The notes beneath the pieces were generated by a model. The model saw only the letters and a program-made list of their open reading frames with translations. It was not told the DNA's origin and did no database searches. From NCBI RefSeq assembly GCF_045863935.1, contig NZ_BTVP01000002.1, forward strand, positions 62,001-126,000: a stretch of DNA of 64,000 nucleotides. Reading direction: 5' to 3'. Shown here piece by piece: positions 17,106 through 25,202 of this stretch (the first letter of the stretch is position 1; each line of letters opens with the position of its first letter). A program made the position numbers and the translations under genes. This DNA is from Parvibaculum sp045863935. GTDB taxonomy: Bacteria; Pseudomonadota; Alphaproteobacteria; Parvibaculales; Parvibaculaceae.

Positions 17106-18392
17106 TCACTCCTTCAGGATGTAGAGATGGAAACCGCCATAGATTGAGGAGCGGTCACGCGTTGTGAACGCGGCCGATTCCTCCGCGCGAAAGTCCCAGC
17201 GCGCGAGGATCGCCTCGTCCACGCGGCCCGGCAACAGCGTCGGCTCGGCGGCGGTGCGGAAGATGACCCGCGCACCGGGACGCGCGGTGCGCGTGATCTG
17301 CGACCAGAGGTCGTTCAGTTGCGCGTCCGTCATCCAGTCCTGCGCGTCGAGAAGAACATAGCGGTCGAGGCTCGCCTCGCCGCTTTCGCGCAGATAGTCG
17401 GTGAAGGAGGCATTCAGGATCTGTGCGTCCTTCGCCCGCGCCTGGAGCATCGCGAAGTTTTCCCGCTTCAGGTAAGGCGGCAGCGGACCGTCCTCACCCG
17501 GCGCGTAGGCGCGCGCGAAGGCCTGCCAGGCAAAATAATTCTCCGACAGGGGAAAGCCGCAGGCGAGACGTTCGAGCCTTTCGCGCAAGACAAGACGCAT
17601 CTCGCGGCCGCCGGAGAGCGCTTCGTACTGTGCGGGCGGAATGCCGAGGCCATAAAGCGTCGAGGGCTTGCCGGTCACCCAGGCGATCAGCGGCTTGTCG
17701 AAGAGGGGCGCAAGCTTCTCCTCGAAGAAGCGGCGCTGTGCGTCGATCGTCGGCGCGACCAGAATGTCGCGAAGGCGCACGCCGTAAGCCCGTGCGGCGA
17801 GATGCGCGAGGCCGATGAAATAGCCGAGGAGGCCATGGCGATAGAAGCCGCGCGCGAAAAGCGAGATGCGGCGGCGGAAACCCATCGGGCGCTTGTCCCA
17901 ATAGGCGCGGGTCGCCTCGTCGAGATGCGGGCGGAGAAAGCGGTCGTAGTCCGAGATGTTTTCGCGCGCATCGCCACGGCCGAAGAAGCGGAAGAAGCGG
18001 TCGTAGCCGGGCAGGCGCGCGACGCCCGCGAGCTTGAGCTTCACGAGCGCCACATGCGTGGGGTTCAGGTCGAGCGCCGTCACGTGTACGGGCGCTGCCG
18101 TGAGATAGGACAGCGCGTTGCATCCGCCGGACGCGATGGCAACGATCCGCGTGTCCGGGCTCATGCCTTCGTGGAGCCCCATCGCCGCGATGTCGACTTC
18201 CGGGTCTTCCCAAATCTGGGGATAGACGAGGCCGGTGAAGAGCCAGGTGAAGAGCCGTTCCGTCAGCCCCTCGCGGGAGACAGCCTTGTGCCGGTGGACG
18301 GCGGCGCCGAGGCGGCGGCGGACAATGCGCCTGTCTCCGGGGACGACGGTATCGGCGAGCGTTTCGTGGGTTGCTTCGGCGCTGTTCGACAA
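17106..18392 (-). CDS. btaA: Diacylglycerol 3-amino-3-carboxypropyltransferase (BtaA, DUF3419)
   Basis: The 428-aa product belongs to DUF3419. It shows TRIVAIASGGCNALSYLTA and VTALDLNPTHVALVKLKL, the SAM-binding region characteristic of BtaA, and LFTGLVYPQIWEDPEVD near the N terminus. BtaA moves the 3-amino-3-carboxypropyl group of SAM to diacylglycerol, the first step of DGTS betaine lipid. The start is uncertain: a TTG at 18392 with GGAG nine bases upstream gives a protein of the expected BtaA size, while the frame continues open to 18593. Its cytosolic face contacts membrane diacylglycerol. The pair btaA-btaB is co-directional with four bases between. Confidence 0.9.
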   Translation of the reverse strand: MSNSAEATHETLADTVVPGDRRIVRRRLGAAVHRHKAVSREGLTERLFTWLFTGLVYPQIWEDPEVDIAAMGLHEGMSPDTRIVAIASGGCNALSYLTAAPVHVTALDLNPTHVALVKLKLAGVARLPGYDRFFRFFGRGDARENISDYDRFLRPHLDEATRAYWDKRPMGFRRRISLFARGFYRHGLLGYFIGLAHLAARAYGVRLRDILVAPTIDAQRRFFEEKLAPLFDKPLIAWVTGKPSTLYGLGIPPAQYEALSGGREMRLVLRERLERLACGFPLSENYFAWQAFARAYAPGEDGPLPPYLKRENFAMLQARAKDAQILNASFTDYLRESGEASLDRYVLLDAQDWMTDAQLNDLWSQITRTARPGARVIFRTAAEPTLLPGRVDEAILARWDFRAEESAAFTTRDRSSIYGGFHLYILKE

Positions 18393-18653
18393 GACATGAA
18401 CTCCGTTATCGGATCGCCGGCATCGCGCGGCGGCGCGCCCGGTCCACCTGCTGCTACAGGCTTTGCGTGAAGTTCGTGTGACGGTGTTACGACGGGGCCG
18501 CTTCCGAATCGGATGGAGAGGCGTATAGTCAGAAAAACAGACTGAAAAACTCCAGGAAACATCGTCTCCCCGCCCGATCACGGCGAAGGCCACCGATATC
18601 GGAACCGGGCGACGCCAGCCCAGCCGGCGCGGCCATGGCCCGCCAAAACCCGG

Positions 18654-20501
18654 ATGTCATTTCCCGTGGATTCGCGCGCGCCCACGCCCCGGACGGACGG
18701 AAAATCCGGCTCCAGCCCGCTCTGGCGGCTGGTGCCTCTCGTCCATCGCCACAAGGGACGCTTCTGGGGCGGCATGTCCCTCATCAATGCCGGGCGGCTG
18801 CTCGAAGCCTTCATGCCGCTTTTCCTCAAGACCGGCATCGACAGGATCGCTGCGGGCGACCCGCGCCTTCTCATGCCCGCGCTTGCGATACTCGGCCTCA
18901 TGGTGCTGCGCTACGGCGCCTTCAATCTCGGGCGGCGCCATGTGCGCGAAGTGGGCGTTGCCGTCGCCTACGAACTGCGCCAGCGCCTCTACTGGCACCT
19001 CGAACTGCAAGGCCCGCGCTTTTTCTCCCGCTACACGACGGGCGATCTCATGGCGCGCGCGATCAACGACATCACGCTGATCCGCCAGATGATCGGCATG
19101 GGCACGCGGCTTCTTTTCGTGCTCGGGTTTTCCGGCATCATCGCCTTCATTTTCATGTTCCAGCAGTCGCCGTCGCTGACGCTGCTTCTGCTGCCGGCAC
19201 TTCCCGTCTTCGCCGTGCTCGGATGGGTGATTGCGAAACGCATCTTCACCCAGTCGACACAGGTCCAGGAGGGATTTTCCACCCTGTCCGCGCAGGTGCA
19301 GGAGAACCTCAACGGCATCCGCACCATTCAGACCCATGCGCAGGAGGCGCGCGAGACGGAACGCTTCGAGGCGACGTCCGACGCCTATGCCCGCGACTAC
19401 TACAAGCTCATGTTCCTGAATTCGGGCCTTACCTCGGCCATGCTGGTTGCAACCGGCTTCACGACGCTCATTGTCGTCGGCTATGGCGGCATGCAGGTCG
19501 TCGAGGGCACGATCACGCTCGGCACGTTCACCGCCTTCATCTTCTATCTCGCCATGATGCTCGCGCCGATCCGCGAAGGCGGCATCATGGTGACGCTGTT
19601 CCAGCGCGGCGGTTCGGCGGCGGCGCGCATTTTCGAAATTCTCGACCACGAGCCTGAAATCCGCGATGCGCCGGAAGCCGCGCCGCTTGACGAGATCGGC
19701 GGCGCCATCACGCTGCATCACCTCTCCTATGTGCATCCCGCGAGCAGCGGCGAAGGCGGCTGGCCGGCGCTCAACGATGTGACGCTCGACATCCGCAAAG
19801 GCGAGATGATCGCGCTGCTCGGCCGGGTCGGTTCCGGCAAATCAACCCTGCTGCGCCTCATCGTCCGCCTGCTCGACCCGCCGCCCGGCACCGTCTATCT
19901 CGACGGGCGCGATATCCGCATGCTGCCGGTCACGCAGGTGCGCAACCAGATCGCCATGGTGCCGCAGGACCCGTTCCTCTTTGCAACGCATATCGCGCAG
20001 AATATTTCCTACGACAATCCGGAGCGAACGACGGAGGAAGTCTGGCGCGCGGCGGAAAGCGCCGATCTCGAAGCGACCATCCGCCGTTTTCCCGAAAGGC
20101 TCGAAACGCTGGTGGGCGAGCGCGGCGTGACGCTTTCGGGCGGCCAGAAACAGCGCGCGAGCCTGGCGCGCGGCCTCATCCGGGACACGCCCGTGCTGCT
20201 GCTCGACGATTGTTTTTCCTCCGTCGACACGGAGACGGAGGAATTCATCCTGTCGCGCCTGAAGGAACTGCGGAAGGGCCGCACGACGCTCATGGTTTCG
20301 CACCGCGTTTCGACGGCGCGCCACGCCGACAGGATCGTCGTTCTCGACGAGGGCCGCGTCGCCGAAGTCGGCACGCATCAGGAACTCATCGCCAGAGGCG
20401 GCCTCTACGCCACGCTGGAACGCCAGCAAGGCCGGAGGGACGAGCTCGTGCAGACTGTCGCGCTTCGCACGGGCGCGGGCGGCAATGGAGAGAGCGCATG
20501 A
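18654..20501 (+). CDS. ABC exporter half-transporter A (degenerate Walker B)
   Basis: A 615-aa type I exporter with six predicted membrane helices and an NBD: Walker A GRVGSGKST (about 391-399), signature LSGGQKQR (about 494) and Walker B VLLLDDCFSSVD (about 515). The catalytic glutamate after Walker B is Asp, the mark of the non-hydrolysing site in heterodimeric exporters such as MdlAB, LmrCD and TM287/288. The H-loop His (MVSHRVST) is present. The partner follows with an ATGA overlap. It is divergent from btaA. The substrate may be lipid or drug; lipid export is a guess from the neighbour. Confidence 0.92.
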   Translation: MSFPVDSRAPTPRTDGKSGSSPLWRLVPLVHRHKGRFWGGMSLINAGRLLEAFMPLFLKTGIDRIAAGDPRLLMPALAILGLMVLRYGAFNLGRRHVREVGVAVAYELRQRLYWHLELQGPRFFSRYTTGDLMARAINDITLIRQMIGMGTRLLFVLGFSGIIAFIFMFQQSPSLTLLLLPALPVFAVLGWVIAKRIFTQSTQVQEGFSTLSAQVQENLNGIRTIQTHAQEARETERFEATSDAYARDYYKLMFLNSGLTSAMLVATGFTTLIVVGYGGMQVVEGTITLGTFTAFIFYLAMMLAPIREGGIMVTLFQRGGSAAARIFEILDHEPEIRDAPEAAPLDEIGGAITLHHLSYVHPASSGEGGWPALNDVTLDIRKGEMIALLGRVGSGKSTLLRLIVRLLDPPPGTVYLDGRDIRMLPVTQVRNQIAMVPQDPFLFATHIAQNISYDNPERTTEEVWRAAESADLEATIRRFPERLETLVGERGVTLSGGQKQRASLARGLIRDTPVLLLDDCFSSVDTETEEFILSRLKELRKGRTTLMVSHRVSTARHADRIVVLDEGRVAEVGTHQELIARGGLYATLERQQGRRDELVQTVALRTGAGGNGESA

Positions 20502-22393
20502 GCGACACCGCCGCCCCCTCGCGCCCCACACGCCGGAACCATGCTGTCTTCGACGACGAGATGGAGGCGCGCGGATTCGATTTCGGGCTTCTCGGCCGCC
20601 TCATGCACTGGATGAAGCCCTATCGCCGGATGGGACTTCTCTCCATCGTCTTCGTCCTGCTCGCGGCGAGCGCGGCGGTTCTCGCGCCGATCATCGTCAG
20701 CCGTGTCGTCGTGGACGGTATCCTGCTGCCTGCGTCGAACGAGGGCGCGCCCGATTTCGGACAGAAGGCCCTCAACGGCTTCCTCTCCGACATGCTGACG
20801 GTCCATCCGATCGTGTCCGCCTGCATGCTTTACGGGCTCTGGACGCTGCTCTGGGCCGTCTTCGGCCACGGATTTCGGATCCTGCTTGCCCGCACCGTGC
20901 TCAACGGCCTTCGCGATCTCAGGCGCGACCTCTTCGCGCATCTCGAAAACCTGCCATCGAGCTTCTACGACCGCGTGGCCGTGGGCCGGGTGATGACGCG
21001 CCTCACCAACGATGTCGAGACGCTGTTCGAGCTGCTTGCGGGCTTCGGCGTGCTGCTCGGCGAATTCGTGCCCTTCTTCGTCGCTGTTTCGGTGATGCTC
21101 GCGCTCAATCCGGCGCTCACCTTCGAACTGATGCTGCTTTTGCCCGTCGCGGCGCTGGCGACCTGGATCTTCCGGCGTGTCTCGCGGCAGGTCTATCGCG
21201 GCATCCGCTCAAGCCTGTCGCGGCTCAACGAGAACCTTCAGGAAAATCTCTCCGGCATCGAAATCGTGCAGCTTTATGGCCGCGAAAAGATCAACTACGA
21301 CCGCTATACGGAGATCAACGACGAGAACCGCTTTCAGGAAAGCCTCGCCGTCCGGATCGAGAGCTATTACGGCCCCGCCATGGACAGCATGGCTTTCCTG
21401 GCGATGGCGGCGATCGTCTGGTTCGGAGGAAACCATGTTCTTTCGGGCGCGGCGACGCTCGGCAGCGTCATTCTCTTTGCGCAGTTCGCGGACATGATGT
21501 TCCGGCCCATCGTGGCGATGGGCGAACAGTGGAATGTCGTCTTCCGCGCCATGGCGAGCTGCGAGCGGATTTTCCAGGCGCTCGACTGGGACGAAACGCT
21601 GCAACGGCCCGCCGAGCCAAAGCCCCTGCCCGCCGGCCTCACGGGTCATGTCCGGTTCAATCATCTCACTTTCGGCTATGCACCGGACACGACGATCCTC
21701 AAGGATGTGAGCTTCGATATCGCGCCGGGCGAGCGCATCGCCATTGTCGGGCCGACGGGTTCGGGCAAGACGAGCCTCATTCGCCTGCTTTGCCGCTTCT
21801 ACGACGTGCCGGCCGGCAGCATCCTGATCGACGGCATCGACATCATGGATGTGGAGCCCGGCGAAATCCGCAAGCGCATCGGCGTGGTGCTGCAGGATTT
21901 CCACATCTTCTCGGGCACCGTCTACGACAACATCATCCTCGGCAATCCGAAGGTGACGCGCGAGGATGCGCGCCGCGCCGCGCGCCTCGTCCATGCCGAT
22001 CCCTTCATCCGTTTGCTGCCGCAGGGCTACGATACGGTTCTGACGGAACGCGGGCGGAATCTCAGCCACGGGCAGCGCCAGCTCCTCGCCTTTGCCCGCG
22101 TGCTGGCGATGGACCCGGAAGTGCTGATTCTCGACGAAGCGACGGCGAGCATCGACACGGAAACTGAGCTCATCATTCAGGACGCGCTCGCGAAAGTGAC
22201 CGAGGGACGAACCTCGATCATCATTGCTCACCGGCTGCAGACGATACGGGAGGCTAATCGGATCGTTGTTCTCGCCAGCGGCGAAGTGCGCGAGATCGGC
22301 ACGCATGAGGAGCTCATGGCGCAGGGCGGCCTCTACAAGACGCTCTACGAGCTTCAGGTCCAGGACATGAACCCGGAAACACGTTCCTCCTGA
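20498..22393 (+). CDS. ABC exporter half-transporter B (catalytic Walker B)
   Basis: The 631-aa partner starts with an ATGA overlap on gene A, which fixes the start at 20498 over the far longer frame. It has six predicted membrane helices, Walker A GPTGSGKTS (about 419), a deviant signature LSHGQRQ (about 522; canonical LSGGQ) and a canonical Walker B VLILDEATASID with H-loop IIAHRLQT. The deviant signature faces the Asp-type Walker B of protein A in the heterodimer, so both changes fall in one composite site, while the other site stays canonical. The substrate is unknown. Confidence 0.93.
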   Translation: MSDTAAPSRPTRRNHAVFDDEMEARGFDFGLLGRLMHWMKPYRRMGLLSIVFVLLAASAAVLAPIIVSRVVVDGILLPASNEGAPDFGQKALNGFLSDMLTVHPIVSACMLYGLWTLLWAVFGHGFRILLARTVLNGLRDLRRDLFAHLENLPSSFYDRVAVGRVMTRLTNDVETLFELLAGFGVLLGEFVPFFVAVSVMLALNPALTFELMLLLPVAALATWIFRRVSRQVYRGIRSSLSRLNENLQENLSGIEIVQLYGREKINYDRYTEINDENRFQESLAVRIESYYGPAMDSMAFLAMAAIVWFGGNHVLSGAATLGSVILFAQFADMMFRPIVAMGEQWNVVFRAMASCERIFQALDWDETLQRPAEPKPLPAGLTGHVRFNHLTFGYAPDTTILKDVSFDIAPGERIAIVGPTGSGKTSLIRLLCRFYDVPAGSILIDGIDIMDVEPGEIRKRIGVVLQDFHIFSGTVYDNIILGNPKVTREDARRAARLVHADPFIRLLPQGYDTVLTERGRNLSHGQRQLLAFARVLAMDPEVLILDEATASIDTETELIIQDALAKVTEGRTSIIIAHRLQTIREANRIVVLASGEVREIGTHEELMAQGGLYKTLYELQVQDMNPETRSS

Positions 22394-22450
22394 GAAGCTG
22401 CAAAGAAGTTGTCGGGGCATACGCGCTGAAGTAGCGTGATCGCCAATCGA

Positions 22451-22912
22451 ATGACAATGACCGGGAACGCGCGCGCCATGACTAAAGCCACTCTTCCCTA
22501 CGCCCTGCCGGACAAGCTCGAATCCGGCCTTGCCGAAACGCTCGCCTATTGGCGCGGACTCATTCGCGGCAAGGCCAGCAGCATGCCCTATTGGGACGAT
22601 GTGAAGCTGCCGGAGATGGCGTCCCGGGCGGAGCGCGTCATGCTCGTCGCCGCCTTCGAGAAGCCCGAGCGCTTCCGTTTCGAGATCGTCGGAAGCGGCA
22701 TCGCTTCGCGATATGGCGAGGAATTGCAGGGACGTTTCGCCGACGAGGTCGATATCCGCTCGCCGCTCGAATTTTTCCGCTCGCAGGCGAGCGTCACCGT
22801 GGAAGGCCGCGCGCCGACCTTATACGCGGGCGGCGGCTATGCGCGCCTGCTCCTGCCGCTATGGGGCGACGGACACATAAGCATGCTGCTCTGTGCCTTC
22901 TCGGATATCTGA
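22451..22912 (+). CDS. PAS_5-like domain protein
   Basis: The 153-aa soluble protein resembles the short alphaproteobacterial PAS_5 proteins: an early YWRGLIRGKASSMPYWDDV segment, then FRFEIVGSGIASRYGEELQG, which is the usual beta-strand plus Gly core. No kinase or output domain is attached. Starts at 22436 (GTG), 22451, 22457 and 22478 are all in frame; 22451 was taken, and 22478 with GGGAA upstream is as good. The function of this family is not established; a sensory or ligand-binding role is assumed. It ends 12 bases before the leftward curlin gene stop. Confidence 0.7.
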   Translation: MTMTGNARAMTKATLPYALPDKLESGLAETLAYWRGLIRGKASSMPYWDDVKLPEMASRAERVMLVAAFEKPERFRFEIVGSGIASRYGEELQGRFADEVDIRSPLEFFRSQASVTVEGRAPTLYAGGGYARLLLPLWGDGHISMLLCAFSDI

Positions 22913-22924
22913 GGCCGGACCGGT

Positions 22925-23416
22925 TCAGCAGCGCTGAACGATGACCGACACATTGTCGTTCCCGCTCTGCGTTGCGTAGGCCTCGTTCCCGCTTCCCTTC
23001 TGCACGATGTAGGAAGCGTTGTTGTTTCCGTCCTGACTGGTGACCGCGACATTGTTCGAGCCCGTCTGGCTCGCGAACGCCGTGTTCCCATATCCCGTCT
23101 GCGCGACATAGCTGCCGTTCACACCGCCGCCGAAGCCACAGCCGCCCCCACCCATCTTGCTGCCCCCCGCTGGCCTGTACCGGGTTGCCTGCTTGATGGC
23201 GCCGTTGATCTTCCTGTCCGAGACGAATTGCTGGGCCGGATTCGACGCCGTCCAGCTTTTGGTCCGGGTCTTGTTCTTGTTCTGATATACGACGGTGTAG
23301 TTGGCATCACCCGACTGATCGACGGCCGCCACGCTTCCCGCCCAAGCCGCGGGGGAGCCGAGAACGAATGCGAGCGCAACCGCCGCCGCCGTGAATGAAT
23401 TGACGATCTTCTTCAT
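22925..23416 (-). CDS. Curlin-repeat secreted protein (CsgA/CsgB-like) with Gly/Cys-rich linker
   Basis: The 163-aa precursor has a signal peptide (MKKIVNSFTAAAVALAFVLG, ending near AWA). After one N-terminal repeat-like stretch (DQSGDANYTVVYQ) and a basic non-repetitive part comes a glycine/cysteine segment (MGGGGCGFGGGVNG), then five 11-residue curlin half repeats of type QxGxxNxxxxx and a terminal QRC. Such repeats fold as cross-beta amyloid in curli fibres. The shorter repeat block and divergent position suggest a minor subunit or nucleator, as CsgB is, but this is inferred. Two cysteines are unusual for curlins. CAGGAGAGA precedes the start. Confidence 0.85.
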   Translation of the reverse strand: MKKIVNSFTAAAVALAFVLGSPAAWAGSVAAVDQSGDANYTVVYQNKNKTRTKSWTASNPAQQFVSDRKINGAIKQATRYRPAGGSKMGGGGCGFGGGVNGSYVAQTGYGNTAFASQTGSNNVAVTSQDGNNNASYIVQKGSGNEAYATQSGNDNVSVIVQRC

Positions 23417-23679
23417 CGCTCTCTCCTGCATCGTGTGACGTTCCTGACGGAACCAGAGCCCGCACACTGAATGCATTGCGCTGATGGCTCGCTGAACCCG
23501 CCGTTCATGCTGCATTCAGAAAGCGGGAATGCCCGCTCTCGTTCGCGCGACACAAAATGACCTCATCGCTGAACCGAATATGAATGGCGGCTTCAGGCAG
23601 CGCTCAGGCGCGGGCCGCTAGAACTTGCATCGTCAACCGGACAAGCCCCCATGGCCGGTCCCCAAACAGGAGATGCAAG

Positions 23680-24183
23680 ATGAACAAGTTTCTACTGACC
23701 ACGAGCACCATCGCAGCCCTGATCGCGGCCGGCATCACAGGCGCCAATGCCGGCAATTCGGCCTCGGTCTACCAGAGCGGTCGCCACAACACCGGCGTCT
23801 ACACGCAGAACGGCTATCACAACAAGGGCACGATCGACACGAGCGGCCGCGGCAACTATTCCAAGGCCGTGCAGCAGGGCGAGTGGAACTATCTCTACCA
23901 GCAGCAGCTCGGCAACCGGAACTCCGCGCTGACCGACCAGTATGGCCGCAACAACTACGCGGTGACGGGCCAGGAAGGCCGCAACAACAAGGCGACCACG
24001 ATCCAGACCGGCCGCAACAACACGTCCGGCATCGCCCAGATCGGCAGCAACCACAAGGCGACGACCGATCAGTACGGCTCGAACAACACGTCCGCCACGA
24101 TCCAGGTCGGCAACGGCCAGAAGGCAAACACCGTCCAGACCGGCTCGGGCAACACGTCGGTCGTCATCCAGGGCGGCTACTGA
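23680..24183 (+). CDS. Curlin-repeat amyloid subunit (CsgA-like), twelve 11-residue repeats
   Basis: The 167-aa precursor consists of a 24-residue signal (ending TGANA), a seven-residue leader, twelve consecutive 11-residue units with no insertion or deletion, and QGGY. Each unit follows QxGxxNxxxxx with conserved Gln, Gly and Asn; unit three starts with Thr instead of Gln and unit eleven has Gln for Asn. This is a textbook curli beta-solenoid, somewhat longer than E. coli CsgA in repeat number. AGGAG precedes the ATG. The next gene encodes a CsgH-like chaperone, and a second curlin protein is divergent. Confidence 0.9.
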   Translation: MNKFLLTTSTIAALIAAGITGANAGNSASVYQSGRHNTGVYTQNGYHNKGTIDTSGRGNYSKAVQQGEWNYLYQQQLGNRNSALTDQYGRNNYAVTGQEGRNNKATTIQTGRNNTSGIAQIGSNHKATTDQYGSNNTSATIQVGNGQKANTVQTGSGNTSVVIQGGY

Positions 24184-24250
24184 CCGGCTTTCATCGGGAG
24201 GCGGTATCCGCCGCCTCCCGCGACGCCCCTCTTCATACGGGAGCAGAGCA

Positions 24251-24607
24251 ATGAACATCAAATGGGCTTCGCTGGTATTCGCACCTTTCGTCTTCGGCTG
24301 CGCGGCGGCCACCGCATCGCCGCCCGCTGCCGAATCCTGCGAGATCAGAACCATCGAGACGCCGTCGGGCATGCTGTTCGAAAGCGTCGTCTATGGCATG
24401 CCCGGTGAAACGGGTTCCTACGCCATATCCTTCGAACGGTCCGGCTCCGGCGGTACGTCGGAAGTGCGGCAGGGCGGAGACTTCGTCATCGACGAGAGCG
24501 GCGAAGCCGTCGTATCGGCCACCGAAGTCAATCTCGGCGCCCGCGACCGTTTCCACGCGCATATGACGGTGGAGAGTTATTCCGGCAGCTATAGCTGCGG
24601 TCTGTGA
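24251..24607 (+). CDS. csgH: CsgH-like curli assembly chaperone
   Basis: The 118-aa protein has a signal sequence with a Cys near its end (VFAPFVFGCAAATA) and a small beta-rich mature domain starting CEIRTIETPSG and ending SYSCGL, which leaves two cysteines placed for a disulfide. Size, beta-sandwich character and position after the curlin gene match CsgH, the alphaproteobacterial periplasmic inhibitor that keeps CsgA from polymerising early. GAGCAGAGCA precedes the ATG. The gene stops two bases before the stop codon of the convergent GNAT gene. The call relies on context as well as the fold. Confidence 0.75.
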   Translation: MNIKWASLVFAPFVFGCAAATASPPAAESCEIRTIETPSGMLFESVVYGMPGETGSYAISFERSGSGGTSEVRQGGDFVIDESGEAVVSATEVNLGARDRFHAHMTVESYSGSYSCGL

Positions 24608-24609
24608 GA

Positions 24610-25104
24610 CTACTCTCCGGACCTCAGACGATGGTGGTCGAACCAGAGCACGCGCAACTGATCGCCCTGTGGCGTATAGCCGATGAGGCTGAGCCCTGAA
24701 GGCTCTACAGGGCTCCGGCCCAACACCTTGTTCTGATAGATCGCGGCGCATCCCGCGAGCCGCTCTTCGGGATGCGCCTTCGACCAGAGCCCCAGCTCGT
24801 CGTGACCGTCGATCATCAGCCGGTCGGTCAGCCGCCTGCCGCGATAGGCCGACGATATGAAGCTCCGGCAGAAAGCGAACTTCTCGCGCAGTCGCGGCAG
24901 AACGCGAATGCCCGCCGTCAGGCAACCGGCCATCGTCTCGCCGTCATAGATCGCGATGACGAGTTCTTCGGCGCGCTCCTCCGGGCTCACGTCTCCCGGC
25001 AGCACGCCCGCGCGCTTCCACATCGCCACCGCATCTTTTGCAACACGCTCGTCTCGCCGCCGCCAGACGCGGAGGTAGTCGATGGTTTCGAGTTCGCCCT
25101 GCAT
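24610..25104 (-). CDS. GNAT-fold acyltransferase-like protein
   Basis: The 164-aa product shows a GNAT/N-acyl amino acid synthase-like pattern: LVIAIYDGETMAGCLTAGIRV as core beta-strands and FISSAYRGRRLTDRLM, where YRGRRLT resembles the acyl-CoA pyrophosphate loop (R/Q-x-x-G-x-G/A). The loop glycine pattern is imperfect, so catalytic competence is uncertain. There is no signal peptide. It converges with the csgH-like gene, only two bases apart. The substrate is unknown. Confidence 0.65.
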   Translation of the reverse strand: MQGELETIDYLRVWRRRDERVAKDAVAMWKRAGVLPGDVSPEERAEELVIAIYDGETMAGCLTAGIRVLPRLREKFAFCRSFISSAYRGRRLTDRLMIDGHDELGLWSKAHPEERLAGCAAIYQNKVLGRSPVEPSGLSLIGYTPQGDQLRVLWFDHHRLRSGE

Positions 25105-25202
25105 GCCGCCCTTCCCGTTCCTTCAATGACGCGCCAGTGTCGGCACCGGGCGCCATCGGGGAAAGGGGTCACAAGGTCCATATTGGAGGTGCGGCGTCCT
25201 TC

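Noticed and set aside
22923..22939. GTTCAGC-AGC-GCTGAAC hairpin at the end of the leftward curlin gene as a terminator
   Set aside because: Seven-base arms overlapping the stop codon without a T tract; too weak to assert.
23760..24180. Short-period tandem DNA repeats resembling a CRISPR or minisatellite
   Set aside because: The period is 33 bases in frame, matching 11-residue curlin units; the repeats are diverged and coding, with no spacer structure.
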